A stretch of 64,000 bases of DNA from an uncultured bacterium (GTDB lineage Bacteria > Bacteroidota > Bacteroidia > Bacteroidales > Bacteroidaceae), in contig CAJMNM010000008.1 in NCBI GenBank assembly GCA_905214795.1, forward strand, positions 1 to 64,000. The letters are read 5' to 3'. The notes under the pieces are model-generated. The model worked only from the letters and a program-made list of their open reading frames with translations. It had not been told where the DNA came from and ran no database searches. Position 1 is the first letter of the stretch. Each line of letters opens with the position of its first letter. The position numbers and the translations under genes are program-made. This document shows positions 16,448 to 26,143 of this stretch, piece after piece.

Positions 16448-17881
16448 ATGGGAGGTTTTTTTGGTACGATTTCAAAAACCGCTTGCGTGACAGATTTGTT
16501 CTACGGAACAGACTACAACTCGCATTTGGGAACCCGTCGCGGAGGTTTGGCGACGTATAGTGAGGAACAGGGCTTTCTGCGTTCAATTCACAATCTGGAA
16601 AATTCATATTTCCGTACGAAGTTTGAATCAGAATTGGATAAGTTCAAAGGAAATGCGGGTATAGGTGTAATCAGTGACACCGATGCACAGCCTTTGTTGA
16701 TGAATTCTCACCTAGGGCGTTTTGCCTTGGTAACGGTAGCGAAAATCAATAATCAGGAGGAGCTGGCGCAAAAGTTACTGGCGCAGAATATGCATTTTTC
16801 AGAATTCAGTTCAGGCAAGATTAATCCGACAGAGCTTGTAGCGCTTTTAATTAATCAAGGGCATAACTTTGTTGAAGGGATTGAGAATGTATATCATGAG
16901 ATTAAGGGGTCTTGTTCTATGCTTCTTCTTACAGAAGACGGGATTATTGCAGCACGTGACAGCTGGGGACGTACACCTATTGTAATAGGTAAAAAGGAGG
17001 GGGCTTATGCCGCTACCGGTGAATCGACGGCTTTTCCTAATTTAGGTTATGAGACAACTTATTTCCTTGGTCCCGGCGAGATTGTCCGTTTGCGGGCTGA
17101 TGGTATGGAACAGCTAAGAAAACCCAATAAAAGAATGCAAATCTGTTCGTTCTTATGGGTATATTATGGTTTCCCCACTTCATGCTATGAGAACCGGAAT
17201 GTTGAACAGGTGCGTTATGAATGTGGTTACAAAATGGGAAAGGAAGATGATGTAACCGTAGATTATGCATGTGGTATTCCTGACTCCGGTATAGGTATGG
17301 CATTAGGTTATGCAGCGGGAAAGGGCGTGCCTTATCAGCGTTCCATTTCTAAATATACACCAACTTGGCCACGTAGTTTTACACCGAGCAATCAGGAAAT
17401 GCGTAATCTGGTAGCCAAAATGAAGCTTATACCTAATAAGGACATGCTTAAGGATAAGCGCGTACTTTATTGTGACGATTCTATTGTGCGTGGTACCCAG
17501 TTGCGTGATAATACGAAAGTATTGTTTGAAGACGGAGCAAAGGAAGTGCATATGCGTATTGCTTGTCCGCCATTGATTTACGGGTGTCCGTTTATTAATT
17601 TCACTTCTTCAAAGAGTGATATGGAATTGATAACACGTCGTCTTATTCAAGAGTTTGAGGGCGATGCCAATGCTAAATTGGACAAGTATGCTACTACGGG
17701 TTCGCCCGAATATAACGCTCTTGTAAAAGAGATTGCCAAAAGACTGAATTTGTCTTCTTTGAAATTCAATACATTGGAAACATTGATAGAAGCCATCGGA
17801 TTGCCTAAATGTCAGGTTTGTACACATTGTTTTGATGGTAGCAGTGATTTCACATTACGTGAGGATAATACAATAGAATAA
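16448..17881 (+). CDS. amidophosphoribosyltransferase paralogue lacking the N-terminal cysteine
   Basis: A 477-residue protein with the PurF architecture: an N-terminal Ntn-type glutaminase fold and a C-terminal phosphoribosyltransferase domain with the PRPP loop YCDDSIVRGTQ. Cysteines that could carry the PurF 4Fe-4S cluster remain (ICSFLWVYY, GCPF, CQVCTHCFDG). However, the chain starts MGGFFG, whereas PurF starts with a Cys nucleophile right after Met. No alternative start exposes a Cys. The protein therefore probably cannot use glutamine by the normal route and may be ammonia-dependent, regulatory, or have another role. It is a single-gene unit with its own promoter and terminator. Confidence 0.85.
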   Translation: MGGFFGTISKTACVTDLFYGTDYNSHLGTRRGGLATYSEEQGFLRSIHNLENSYFRTKFESELDKFKGNAGIGVISDTDAQPLLMNSHLGRFALVTVAKINNQEELAQKLLAQNMHFSEFSSGKINPTELVALLINQGHNFVEGIENVYHEIKGSCSMLLLTEDGIIAARDSWGRTPIVIGKKEGAYAATGESTAFPNLGYETTYFLGPGEIVRLRADGMEQLRKPNKRMQICSFLWVYYGFPTSCYENRNVEQVRYECGYKMGKEDDVTVDYACGIPDSGIGMALGYAAGKGVPYQRSISKYTPTWPRSFTPSNQEMRNLVAKMKLIPNKDMLKDKRVLYCDDSIVRGTQLRDNTKVLFEDGAKEVHMRIACPPLIYGCPFINFTSSKSDMELITRRLIQEFEGDANAKLDKYATTGSPEYNALVKEIAKRLNLSSLKFNTLETLIEAIGLPKCQVCTHCFDGSSDFTLREDNTIE

Positions 17882-17951
17882 ATATAGATTACACCATTTT
17901 TCTGACAATCATAAGATTGTTTTATTTTCAAGTGGTGTCGTCTGTAGTGAT

Positions 17952-18002
17952 AAAAGTTTTCCTTTCTTTGCTTAATTATTGAGCCTAGAGAGGAAAACTT
18001 TT
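17952..18002 (+). terminator. terminator of PurF paralogue
   Basis: The stem AAAAGTTTTCCT (17952-17963) pairs with AGGAAAACTTTT (17991-18002) and is followed by more T residues. Confidence 0.75.
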
Positions 18003-18131
18003 TTGTATGAAAGATTTTGTGGTATCCGTTAACATCAAAATATGACTTTTTGTATATAAATTGCGTTTTGAAAACTTAGAAAGTTGCTGATTTTTGACTA
18101 ACTTGCAAACGATTTCAAAAATATAAATTCT

Positions 18132-20633
18132 ATGAATAAACTGATTAAAATATTCAATAAATGGGGTGGTGTAGATGTTGAGTTTCTGCAAAAGCGTTTA
18201 GATGACTCACTTCACGAAGTGGAAACGTTAAAGAATAATTTGCAGGAACTTCGTTCGATTAATGAACAATTGAACAGGCAACTCTCAGATGAAGAGAGAA
18301 TCAGACAAAACCGTCAACAACAGTTAGACGAAAAAGATGAGCTGTTGGAGAACTGGCAAATTAAATACGAAACGGAAATTAAAAGCAAAGATGCTTCTGT
18401 GGCTGAATGTGAGGCTCTGAAGAAACAGCTTGACGATGCTTTATTTAAAATATCAGAGACAGAAAATAAATTGGTTGTTTCACAAAAAAACATTGAACTT
18501 CTTAAGAATGAAAAGGAAGAAGTAAAAGTTCAGTTAGAGAAAGAAGCCAGGCAGTTAAAAGATGAAATTGATGCAGTACAAAAAAAATATGATATTGCTT
18601 GTAGTCAGTGGAAAGATAAGGAGGCTCGTTTAAACAAAGAAGCTGAAGCAGTGCAAATGAAAATGGCTGCACTCGACAGCAAGGTCAATACTGCTGAACG
18701 TGAAAATGCCGAGCTTAAGGCTGAGATTGAGAAAAACCAGGTTTATGCCAAGCAGGAAGAAGAGAAATTACGTCAACAATTGGAGGCAGAAAAGAGATCT
18801 GCCGAAGAGCAGATGGCTGAACTTAAAAAGCAAATAGAAATTTTAGAGCAGGAAAAAATACAGACCAATGAAATCAGAGAACAGCATGAGAAGGCTGTAC
18901 TGACGGAACGTGAAAGGTTGATGGCCGCTAAAGATGAAGAGATAAACCGATGGAAAAAGGCTTGCGAGGACCAACTACAGACCCATAAACGTAATGAAGA
19001 AGAGTGGACTAAGAAGCTGGAACTTGCTCAATCAGAACTGGCCGTACAAAAAGAACGCCTGACCAAGACTGAGCAAGATTATGTGCAGAGTAAATCTGAA
19101 CAGAAAGAGCAGCAGAAAGATTTGCAGGCACAGATGGAGACTTTGGAGAAAGCACTTGACCAAACTCGTCAGAAAATGGAAGAAGAGCGTGTCGTAGCGT
19201 TACGCCAAATAGAAACTCTGAAACAGGAAAAGATAAGTGCAGAAACGGGTTTGCGTGTGGCAGAACAAAATTTTGAGAAAATTAAAATTGCAGAAGAAGA
19301 GCGCTATCGGTCGGAAGTGAAAAATTTGCAGGAGGTTTGTGATGAACTGCGTCAGGCATTAAAAGATAAAGATGAAGCTTGTATTAATAAGGTGGAGGCG
19401 TCTTCGCGTGAGTTGAATGTCATGCGAGAAAAGGTGATTGCCATGGATGTGGAAAGTAAAGATGTGCAACGCAAATTAGATCAAGCTTTATCAGATAATG
19501 ACGCATTGAGAGATAAACTGGTGTCTTTGGAAACGGAACGGGTAAACAAACAACGTGATGAGGCCTTGTTGCGTAAAGAACTAGCTGCGGCAGAAAATGA
19601 GATTGCGAGATTAAAAGAGACTGTTGTGGCTTCTGAAATTCCATCTGATGAATCTTTATTATTGAAAGAAAAAGAGCAGGTAGATAATAGCGGAAATATT
19701 GAAGTTACTTCTCTCAATGACGTTTCAGAACAGAATCCTTTTGAGACTTTTCCTGAGCAGATTCGACTTGCATTACAGCAAGCTGGAGATAAGGCTTATG
19801 TACAGGTGACATGTGAACCTTTCATGAGTCAAAGCCTGATGAGAACCGACAGTCTGATCTTCAAAAACGGACGTTTACATGGTTTTGATTGTGTGTTGAA
19901 TGAGCAATATGCAGTGGCAGAATCAGATATTGCCAAAATAGAACCGATAAAGTCTCCTTATTATGATGAGGCCGAAAAATTCACTCCGGAAATACCGGAA
20001 GAATTAGAGGCTCTGCAGACTAAACTGGCTGATGCCATTATGAATTATCGTCCAGTTGAGATTGAGTATGTGGATAATAATGGAGTGATACGTCATTTCA
20101 ATTTATATTGGATTTGTTATCTACCGTTGAATGATGAATCAAAGACTTTGCCTAATGAGAATCTGTTTCAGTCATTACTAAATGATGAAATCAATCCGGA
20201 ATATATTGTTGCTGTATGTGCCAAAGGTATGTCTCCACAGACTTTTGAATTAAGTCGTATCCGTTCAGTTCGTCAGTTTAATGCTTTTGTAACCAACGAA
20301 GCTGGAATTAAGGCTTTGGCCAGCGGACTTTATTTTGCAGTGATAGATGAACAGGTAGCTTTGGCTGAAATGATATATGCCAATATGCCTTTAAAATTTC
20401 GTGATGATCCTTATGTTGTAAGTAACTATGCCCATTGCTGTGTTTTGAAAGGCGATATTCAGAAAGCTACTAAACTTTATTTGAGCATTGAACCAGACGA
20501 GGAGGTTGATGGCAGAAGAACCTGGAAAGAGGTCCTAGAGGATGATTTTGAAGATTTTGTCAATCGAGGGATAGAAGTTGATAACTTTGTAAAAGTTGTA
20601 CAGAATTTGTCTGCCAACGGATGGAACTTTTAA
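18132..20633 (+). CDS. long coiled-coil protein with WYL-like C-terminal domain
   Basis: An 833-residue protein with no signal peptide. About residues 15-520 are an almost unbroken Glu/Lys/Gln-rich coiled coil. A globular region follows (about 538-605), then a stretch at about 630-720 with the WYL pattern (NYRPVEIEYVDNNG, then an alternating strand and FELSRIRSVRQF). The C-terminal 100 residues are helical and TPR-like. WYL domains usually bind ligands or nucleic acid in regulators of DNA damage, phage defence and CRISPR systems. No helix-turn-helix is present, so this is not a standard WYL repressor. The function is unknown. Confidence 0.75.
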   Translation: MNKLIKIFNKWGGVDVEFLQKRLDDSLHEVETLKNNLQELRSINEQLNRQLSDEERIRQNRQQQLDEKDELLENWQIKYETEIKSKDASVAECEALKKQLDDALFKISETENKLVVSQKNIELLKNEKEEVKVQLEKEARQLKDEIDAVQKKYDIACSQWKDKEARLNKEAEAVQMKMAALDSKVNTAERENAELKAEIEKNQVYAKQEEEKLRQQLEAEKRSAEEQMAELKKQIEILEQEKIQTNEIREQHEKAVLTERERLMAAKDEEINRWKKACEDQLQTHKRNEEEWTKKLELAQSELAVQKERLTKTEQDYVQSKSEQKEQQKDLQAQMETLEKALDQTRQKMEEERVVALRQIETLKQEKISAETGLRVAEQNFEKIKIAEEERYRSEVKNLQEVCDELRQALKDKDEACINKVEASSRELNVMREKVIAMDVESKDVQRKLDQALSDNDALRDKLVSLETERVNKQRDEALLRKELAAAENEIARLKETVVASEIPSDESLLLKEKEQVDNSGNIEVTSLNDVSEQNPFETFPEQIRLALQQAGDKAYVQVTCEPFMSQSLMRTDSLIFKNGRLHGFDCVLNEQYAVAESDIAKIEPIKSPYYDEAEKFTPEIPEELEALQTKLADAIMNYRPVEIEYVDNNGVIRHFNLYWICYLPLNDESKTLPNENLFQSLLNDEINPEYIVAVCAKGMSPQTFELSRIRSVRQFNAFVTNEAGIKALASGLYFAVIDEQVALAEMIYANMPLKFRDDPYVVSNYAHCCVLKGDIQKATKLYLSIEPDEEVDGRRTWKEVLEDDFEDFVNRGIEVDNFVKVVQNLSANGWNF

Positions 20634-20666
20634 TATTGGAAAATAAATCAATTAAAATAGTCGGAT

Positions 20667-20972
20667 ATGGAGAATCAAATCATTCATGACAGCGAAGCGG
20701 GGCGTTTTAATATGACTGTTGACGGAATAACTGCCCATGTAGCCTATCAAATTAAAGGACGTGATTTTGACATCAGACATACAATTGTACCAGAAGCTAT
20801 CGGAGGACGAGGTATAGCGTCTAAGCTGGTTAAAGCTGCTTATGATTATGCGTTGGAACAGGGACTGACTCCTGTAGCGACATGTGCATATGCTGTAGTA
20901 TGGTTAGAGCGTCATCCGGAATATGGCGGGCGAGTCAGTGAGGAGTGTGCTGACGGGGCGTGTGCCTTATAA
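20667..20972 (+). CDS. small GNAT-like acetyltransferase (YjdJ type)
   Basis: A 101-residue protein of the short GNAT family (PF14542). The acetyl-CoA loop GGRGIASKLV is visible near residue 50, and the family's WLERHPEYGG near the end. It starts 33 bp after the coiled-coil gene and may be co-transcribed with it. The substrate is unknown. Confidence 0.85.
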   Translation: MENQIIHDSEAGRFNMTVDGITAHVAYQIKGRDFDIRHTIVPEAIGGRGIASKLVKAAYDYALEQGLTPVATCAYAVVWLERHPEYGGRVSEECADGACAL

Positions 20973-21012
20973 ATATAATAATAACACGATAGATTATATA
21001 TATTCTTAGACG

Positions 21013-22476
21013 ATGAATGCGTCATATATTTTATTGACAACTATCGTCTATTTCCTGCTTTTGTGCATTATTTCGCGTGTAATGGGCGGGAAAGGCGACA
21101 ATGATACTTTTTTTAGAGGAAACAGGAAGTCACCGTGGTGGGCGGTGGCTTTTGGTATGATAGGGGCATCTATTTCAGGTGTAAGTTTTGTGTCTGTGCC
21201 AGGAATGGTAGAAACGGTAGATATGACTTATATGCAAATGTGCATAGGATTCTTTTTCGGTTATCTGGTTGTAGCGTTTGTATTATTGCCATTGTATTAC
21301 CGGCTTAATCTGACGTCGATTTACACTTATTTAGATTTGAGATTCGGTAAAACGGCTTATCGTACGGGCGCATCTTTTTTTCTGTTGTCTAAGATGTTAG
21401 GTGCAGCGGCCCGACTTTATATTGTTTGTCTCATTTTACAGCAGTATGTATTTTCTGATATAGGTGTTCCTTTTTGGGTGACGTCCAGTGTAACTGTGCT
21501 TTTAATATGGCTTTATACGTTTCGTAACGGAATCCGTACTTTGGTATGGACTGATTCTTTGCAAACGTTATGCCTTATTGTGGCTTTATTGTGGATATGT
21601 TATGAAGTATGTATGTTGAATGGGTTTTCATTTTCAGAAGCCATGTACTGTATTAGAGAAAGCTCACACAGCAGATGGATGGAATGGGATGATTGGGCAT
21701 CTCCACAGCACTTTGTGAAACAGTTCCTGAGCGGTATATTTATTGTGATTGTAATGACCGGTCTGGATCAGGATATGATGCAGAAAAATCTGACTTGTAA
21801 AAGTCTGAAAGATGCTCAAAAGGATATGTGTACGTATGGTTTTGTTTTTATTCCTTTGAATTATGTTTTATTAGCATTAGGTATTTTATTGCTGACGCTT
21901 GCGGCTAATAAGGGAATAGACATTCCGTTGCGTGGAGATGATCTTTTGCCCTTATTTTGTGCGGAAGGGTATCTTGGACATGGGGTGCTGATACTTTTCA
22001 CTATTGGTATTATAGCCGCGGCCTTCAGTAGTGCAGATTCTGCTCTGACAGCCTTGACAACAACTTTTTGCGTGGATATACTGGAAGTTGATAAACGATT
22101 CAAACGTCCTGAATATGTACGTAAATGGATACATGCCTTAATAGCGTCGTTGTTTATTCTTTTTATTATTGTTTTTGAGGCTGTAAATAATTCCAGTGTG
22201 ATTGTTGCTATTTTTGTTATAGCATCTTATACTTATGGACCTTTACTCGGCTTGTTCGCGTTCGGTATGTTCACTCATCGCATGCCAAGGCCTTGTACTG
22301 TTCCTGTTATTTGTATTGCTGCGCCTGTTTGTTGTTATGTTTTGGATTGTGTTACACAGACCGTATTTGATTATAAATTTGGTTATGAACTATTGCTGAT
22401 AAATGGTCTGCTGACGTTTGTGGGGCTTTATGCGGTATCGCACCGCATGAAGGACAATAATATAATATATAACTGA
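21013..22476 (+). CDS. sodium:solute symporter family transporter
   Basis: A 487-residue polytopic membrane protein of the SSS family, with about 13 hydrophobic segments. FGMIGASISGVSFVSVPG near residues 45-62 and FSSADSALTALTTTF near residues 337-351 correspond to the conserved sodium-site helices TM1 and TM8. The substrate cannot be read from the sequence. The gene is 40 bp after the GNAT gene and convergent with the porin gene. Confidence 0.9.
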   Translation: MNASYILLTTIVYFLLLCIISRVMGGKGDNDTFFRGNRKSPWWAVAFGMIGASISGVSFVSVPGMVETVDMTYMQMCIGFFFGYLVVAFVLLPLYYRLNLTSIYTYLDLRFGKTAYRTGASFFLLSKMLGAAARLYIVCLILQQYVFSDIGVPFWVTSSVTVLLIWLYTFRNGIRTLVWTDSLQTLCLIVALLWICYEVCMLNGFSFSEAMYCIRESSHSRWMEWDDWASPQHFVKQFLSGIFIVIVMTGLDQDMMQKNLTCKSLKDAQKDMCTYGFVFIPLNYVLLALGILLLTLAANKGIDIPLRGDDLLPLFCAEGYLGHGVLILFTIGIIAAAFSSADSALTALTTTFCVDILEVDKRFKRPEYVRKWIHALIASLFILFIIVFEAVNNSSVIVAIFVIASYTYGPLLGLFAFGMFTHRMPRPCTVPVICIAAPVCCYVLDCVTQTVFDYKFGYELLLINGLLTFVGLYAVSHRMKDNNIIYN

Positions 22477-22490
22477 GAAATTAAGAGTTA

Positions 22491-24695
22491 TTAGTTAAAG
22501 AAATTCCAAGATATTCCAAAATGGAAAGTACGCGGATTCATCGGATAATGAGGTGCCCAGAACGAGTTTCCGCTGTATTGGTTGACATGGTTGTAAGCTA
22601 CGTAAATGCGACAATGTTTAAGATGTAGATTGGCATATACATTGCAGAGCGGATAGTTACCGATTTTAATGCGTGTTTGAGGATCCTGAGTTGTAAACTG
22701 TTGGATAATAGGAGCATAATCGGGAGCATAATATTCTGTAAAGTAACGTACATCGCCGCCGAGCTGTACTCTTAAAACTTTAGCTATACGGAAAACCAAA
22801 TAAATATTGCTGTATGCAGATATTGTAGGTAATGGAAGAATATTGTCATCACTTGATTTTTGATAGGCAACTTCATTGTCCCAATGGAATATGCCAAACT
22901 TGAAGTCTTGATTTAATTTTGCGCTAAAGACTTGTACACTTCCTCCATTCTGTTTTACTGCAACATCATTACTGTAGCTTCCTGTTGCTTTGCCATCGTC
23001 ACCAAGTACAGGAGTCTTGACAGTAGCAAAGTATGTGTAGTTGGTAAGATTCTCTGCTCCAATAGTCAATCTGGTACGTGTTCGTTTTAAGGATAATGTA
23101 CCTTCAACTCTTGTGCGGAATTCTTTATTCAAATCGTAGTTGTCCCACCATGTAAACTGTGTGTGATAATGGCGCATGTAGAAACTGGGATTCAGATTTT
23201 TGACGTATGCTTTTGCTGCAAGTTGAACGGTATCCTTGAATAGTTTAAAGTTAAGATCTGCATTACCGGTTACCTCAAACTGACCAATATCGCTTCCAGC
23301 CAGCACAACTTCTCCCAAAACGCCATAATGGAGCGTTTTACCTTGTGTCTTACTTAATTCACCTCCGACAGAAACATTATGTTCTGTGTATTTTTTCTCA
23401 ACAGGCATTCCTCCTAGTAAATCAGGAAGCTTGAATTGACGTAATTCATGTGAAGCAAAGGCTGTAAGTCCGGCCTTGGCCCATTTGTTGAATCCTTCGC
23501 GCAAAGCGATGCCAAGAGTGTTTTTTACCGAGAATCCTTTTGTACGGTCATGAGCATTATCTGGGTCGCCATAATATAAATTTGTATAGTAATTATCAGG
23601 TGTACTATAAGAATAATATGTATGTCTGGCGTTACGGATATTGAGTGTGTGAATGAAACTGGTTACAGGAATATACTCTTGAGGTATATTCTGTGAAATC
23701 AGGAATGCATTGCGTAATGAATCAAGAACCCAATTAGTACGTTCTGGATTACTGAGAACGATTTGGCGCACACTGTCATTAAGATTGCGTAAAAGTACGG
23801 AGTCTGCCGGAATGACAGGTTTTAACGAATCCGGCAGTTCTACATCACGATAAAATCCGAGATTATATCGATGGGTAAGGAAATAGGTCTGATCTTCGTT
23901 TCTGTTCCAGTTACTGGCTAAAACGGTAGGAATGTCTCTTGAGCTGTACGAACGGGTAAAGTCTTCAGGACGGGTAATGTAATTGTCATCTTCTATACCA
24001 CCATTTTCACCTAAACGCATGCGGTTAATGCTGATCCATGCGTGCATGTTATATTGATCGCCACGGTAGTAACCATAAAGTGAACCGTTAAATAGGGATG
24101 TTGCCTGATAGTTGTAATATCCGCGTCCGTAAAGGTAGTCGAATTTAAAACCTATACCGGCAATTTTATTGATGTTAGTTGCAAAATATCCTCTTAATCT
24201 ATCTTCACCATTCTGTTTGTTTCCACTGGAGTGGTAGGACAGGTTTGTGATAGGACTTTTGGTGTTTGTAAACAGAAATTCGTTGACGGGGGTATAGAAA
24301 TAGTCAAAAGGGTCGGCAAAGATAAAATTTGAGTAGGGCTTACGGTCCAAAAAGAGTCTGGAGAGGCGTGGCGAACCTAAATTGCCTAAGAAATTATATT
24401 GTCCAGTTGGGCCGCAAGTATGGTTGAAGTTTTGAAAATTTTGTGGTAATGTGTCCATTTCAGCTGGACGTACATTTCCAAAACGTTCGTCGATTTTCCA
24501 GACAAACATTCCTATTGGTATTTCTTTTTCTTCACTACTGGTGGTATCTCGTCCCCAAATGAAACGGTTGTTATCACCAGATTGTACCATTCCGTTTTCT
24601 TCGTCGTAATTTTGTTGGTCATACGTGTTTTGAGCTTGTGCCGTCAGAGTAAGGCACAAGCACCAAAATAGTATAATGGACAGTTTCTGCTTCAT
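22491..24695 (-). CDS. putative outer-membrane porin (PF14121 family)
   Basis: A 734-residue protein with a cleavable signal peptide (about residues 1-21) and long beta-rich alternating sequence ending in WNFFN, as for an outer-membrane barrel. It matches the Bacteroidetes putative porin family. A TATCTTTG box lies only 8 nt before the ATG, so the transcript may have almost no leader. Confidence 0.85.
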   Translation of the reverse strand: MKQKLSIILFWCLCLTLTAQAQNTYDQQNYDEENGMVQSGDNNRFIWGRDTTSSEEKEIPIGMFVWKIDERFGNVRPAEMDTLPQNFQNFNHTCGPTGQYNFLGNLGSPRLSRLFLDRKPYSNFIFADPFDYFYTPVNEFLFTNTKSPITNLSYHSSGNKQNGEDRLRGYFATNINKIAGIGFKFDYLYGRGYYNYQATSLFNGSLYGYYRGDQYNMHAWISINRMRLGENGGIEDDNYITRPEDFTRSYSSRDIPTVLASNWNRNEDQTYFLTHRYNLGFYRDVELPDSLKPVIPADSVLLRNLNDSVRQIVLSNPERTNWVLDSLRNAFLISQNIPQEYIPVTSFIHTLNIRNARHTYYSYSTPDNYYTNLYYGDPDNAHDRTKGFSVKNTLGIALREGFNKWAKAGLTAFASHELRQFKLPDLLGGMPVEKKYTEHNVSVGGELSKTQGKTLHYGVLGEVVLAGSDIGQFEVTGNADLNFKLFKDTVQLAAKAYVKNLNPSFYMRHYHTQFTWWDNYDLNKEFRTRVEGTLSLKRTRTRLTIGAENLTNYTYFATVKTPVLGDDGKATGSYSNDVAVKQNGGSVQVFSAKLNQDFKFGIFHWDNEVAYQKSSDDNILPLPTISAYSNIYLVFRIAKVLRVQLGGDVRYFTEYYAPDYAPIIQQFTTQDPQTRIKIGNYPLCNVYANLHLKHCRIYVAYNHVNQYSGNSFWAPHYPMNPRTFHFGISWNFFN

Positions 24696-24703
24696 AACGC
24701 TTG

Positions 24704-24711
24704 CAAAGATA
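24704..24711 (-). promoter_or_regulatory. promoter -7 box very close to porin ATG
   Basis: TATCTTTG on the minus strand ends 8 nt before the ATG at 24695, so transcription should begin at or next to the start codon. Confidence 0.6.
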
Positions 24712-24727
24712 CGAAGAAAAACGAAAA

Positions 24728-24763
24728 AAGGAGGAATATTTCTGGTTAAGAAACTTCCTCCTT
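24728..24763 (-). terminator. terminator of VOR operon
   Basis: The stem AAGGAGGAA (24728-24736) pairs with TTCCTCCTT (24755-24763). On the minus strand it is followed by a run of T residues. Confidence 0.8.
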
Positions 24764-24792
24764 ATGTTTTTTCTATAAATAGTAGGGGATTG

Positions 24793-25338
24793 TCAATCCA
24801 TTTTATGGATAATTTCCATACCCTTACGTATTGCATTTTCATTCATTGGTAATAAGTGATGGTGCCGTTCAGGTAAAGTTTTTTTCAAAGCGTTAATAAC
24901 ATGTGATATGTCTGCCAAACCGCGTATTTTTAAAAGTCCACCAAGTACAATCATATTAAAAGCCGGTCCGGCTTTCATCTCTGCTGCTGCATCCATGGCG
25001 TCAATACGATATATGCTGATGTCTTGACGTGTGGGGGGAGTAATGATGCCGTAACCGTCATAGATTAGTGTTCCTCCAGGCTTGATTTTTGATTCAAATT
25101 TATCTAATGATGGTTGATTGAGAATGACGGCAGTATCGAACATACTCAATACCGGTGATGATATTTTTTCATCACTGATAATAACTGTGACATTTGCAGT
25201 TCCTCCCCGTTGTTCGGGACCATAAGATGGCATCCAGCTTACTTCTTTTCCATCGAGCATGGCAGCATAGGCTAAGATTTTGCCCATAGAAAGAACACCT
25301 TGACCACCGAATCCTGCGATTATGATTTCTTCTTTCAT
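24793..25338 (-). CDS. vorC: 2-oxoacid:ferredoxin oxidoreductase gamma subunit
   Basis: A 181-residue gamma subunit of the pyruvate/2-ketoisovalerate:ferredoxin oxidoreductase family. GFGGQGVLSMG near residue 10 and EQRGGTANV near residue 42 are diagnostic. It is the last gene of the operon. Whether the enzyme takes branched-chain 2-oxoacids (VOR) or 2-oxoglutarate (KOR) cannot be settled from sequence. Confidence 0.88.
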   Translation of the reverse strand: MKEEIIIAGFGGQGVLSMGKILAYAAMLDGKEVSWMPSYGPEQRGGTANVTVIISDEKISSPVLSMFDTAVILNQPSLDKFESKIKPGGTLIYDGYGIITPPTRQDISIYRIDAMDAAAEMKAGPAFNMIVLGGLLKIRGLADISHVINALKKTLPERHHHLLPMNENAIRKGMEIIHKMD

Positions 25339-25355
25339 TGTTTGTTCATTTAATT

Positions 25356-26129
25356 TTATTCAGTAACAGTGGTATCTTTCAAGTCGCCTAAGGGATAGAA
25401 CTTGAACATGTTTTCTTCCATCCATTTGTTGGCTTTCTCTGGTGACATCTTCCATCCTGAATTGCAGGTAGATACAATTTCAACCAAACTGGAACCTTTT
25501 CCTAGCATGCTGTTTTCGAATGCTTTACGTATGGCTTGTTTGGCTTTGCGTATTGCAGCAACAGTGTGTACAGCCTGACGGGTTACATAGCAAGTTCCTT
25601 CTAATCCGGATGCTATTTCTGTGATTTTTAAGGGATATCCATGTAAATCGGCTTCACGGCCATATGGACATGTTGCTGTTTTCATGCCCATGAGGGTTGT
25701 CGGTGCCATTTGTCCGCCGGTCATACCATAGATGGCATTGTTAATGAAGATAATGGCAATATGTTCACCACGATTTAATGCATGGATTGTTTCAGCTGTA
25801 CCAATACAAGCCAAATCACCGTCACCCTGATAGGTAAATACTAAACGATCAGGCCATAAGCGTTTGATGGCACTGGCCACGGCCGGAGCACGGCCGTGGG
25901 ATGCTTCCACCCAATCGACATCAATATAATTGTAGGCAAATACTGCGCAACCAACAGGGGATATGGCTACTGTTTTTTCTTCCATTCCCATTTCTTCGAT
26001 GACTTCGGCCACTAATTTATGGACTACGCCGTGGCTACATCCCGGGCAGTAGTGCATAGGACGGTCGTTCATCAGTGTCGGCTTCTTATAGACTAAGTTT
26101 TCCGGCTGTATGATTTCTTTTTCAGTCAT
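25356..26129 (-). CDS. vorA: 2-oxoacid:ferredoxin oxidoreductase beta subunit, TPP-binding
   Basis: A 257-residue beta subunit carrying thiamine diphosphate. It has YCPGCSHG near residue 28 and the cofactor motif GDGDLACIG...NNAIYGMTGGQ near residues 100-139. It joins the alpha, gamma and ferredoxin-like subunits encoded beside it to decarboxylate a 2-oxoacid to acyl-CoA with reduction of ferredoxin. Confidence 0.9.
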   Translation of the reverse strand: MTEKEIIQPENLVYKKPTLMNDRPMHYCPGCSHGVVHKLVAEVIEEMGMEEKTVAISPVGCAVFAYNYIDVDWVEASHGRAPAVASAIKRLWPDRLVFTYQGDGDLACIGTAETIHALNRGEHIAIIFINNAIYGMTGGQMAPTTLMGMKTATCPYGREADLHGYPLKITEIASGLEGTCYVTRQAVHTVAAIRKAKQAIRKAFENSMLGKGSSLVEIVSTCNSGWKMSPEKANKWMEENMFKFYPLGDLKDTTVTE

Positions 26130-26143
26130 AATTCAACACCTTG

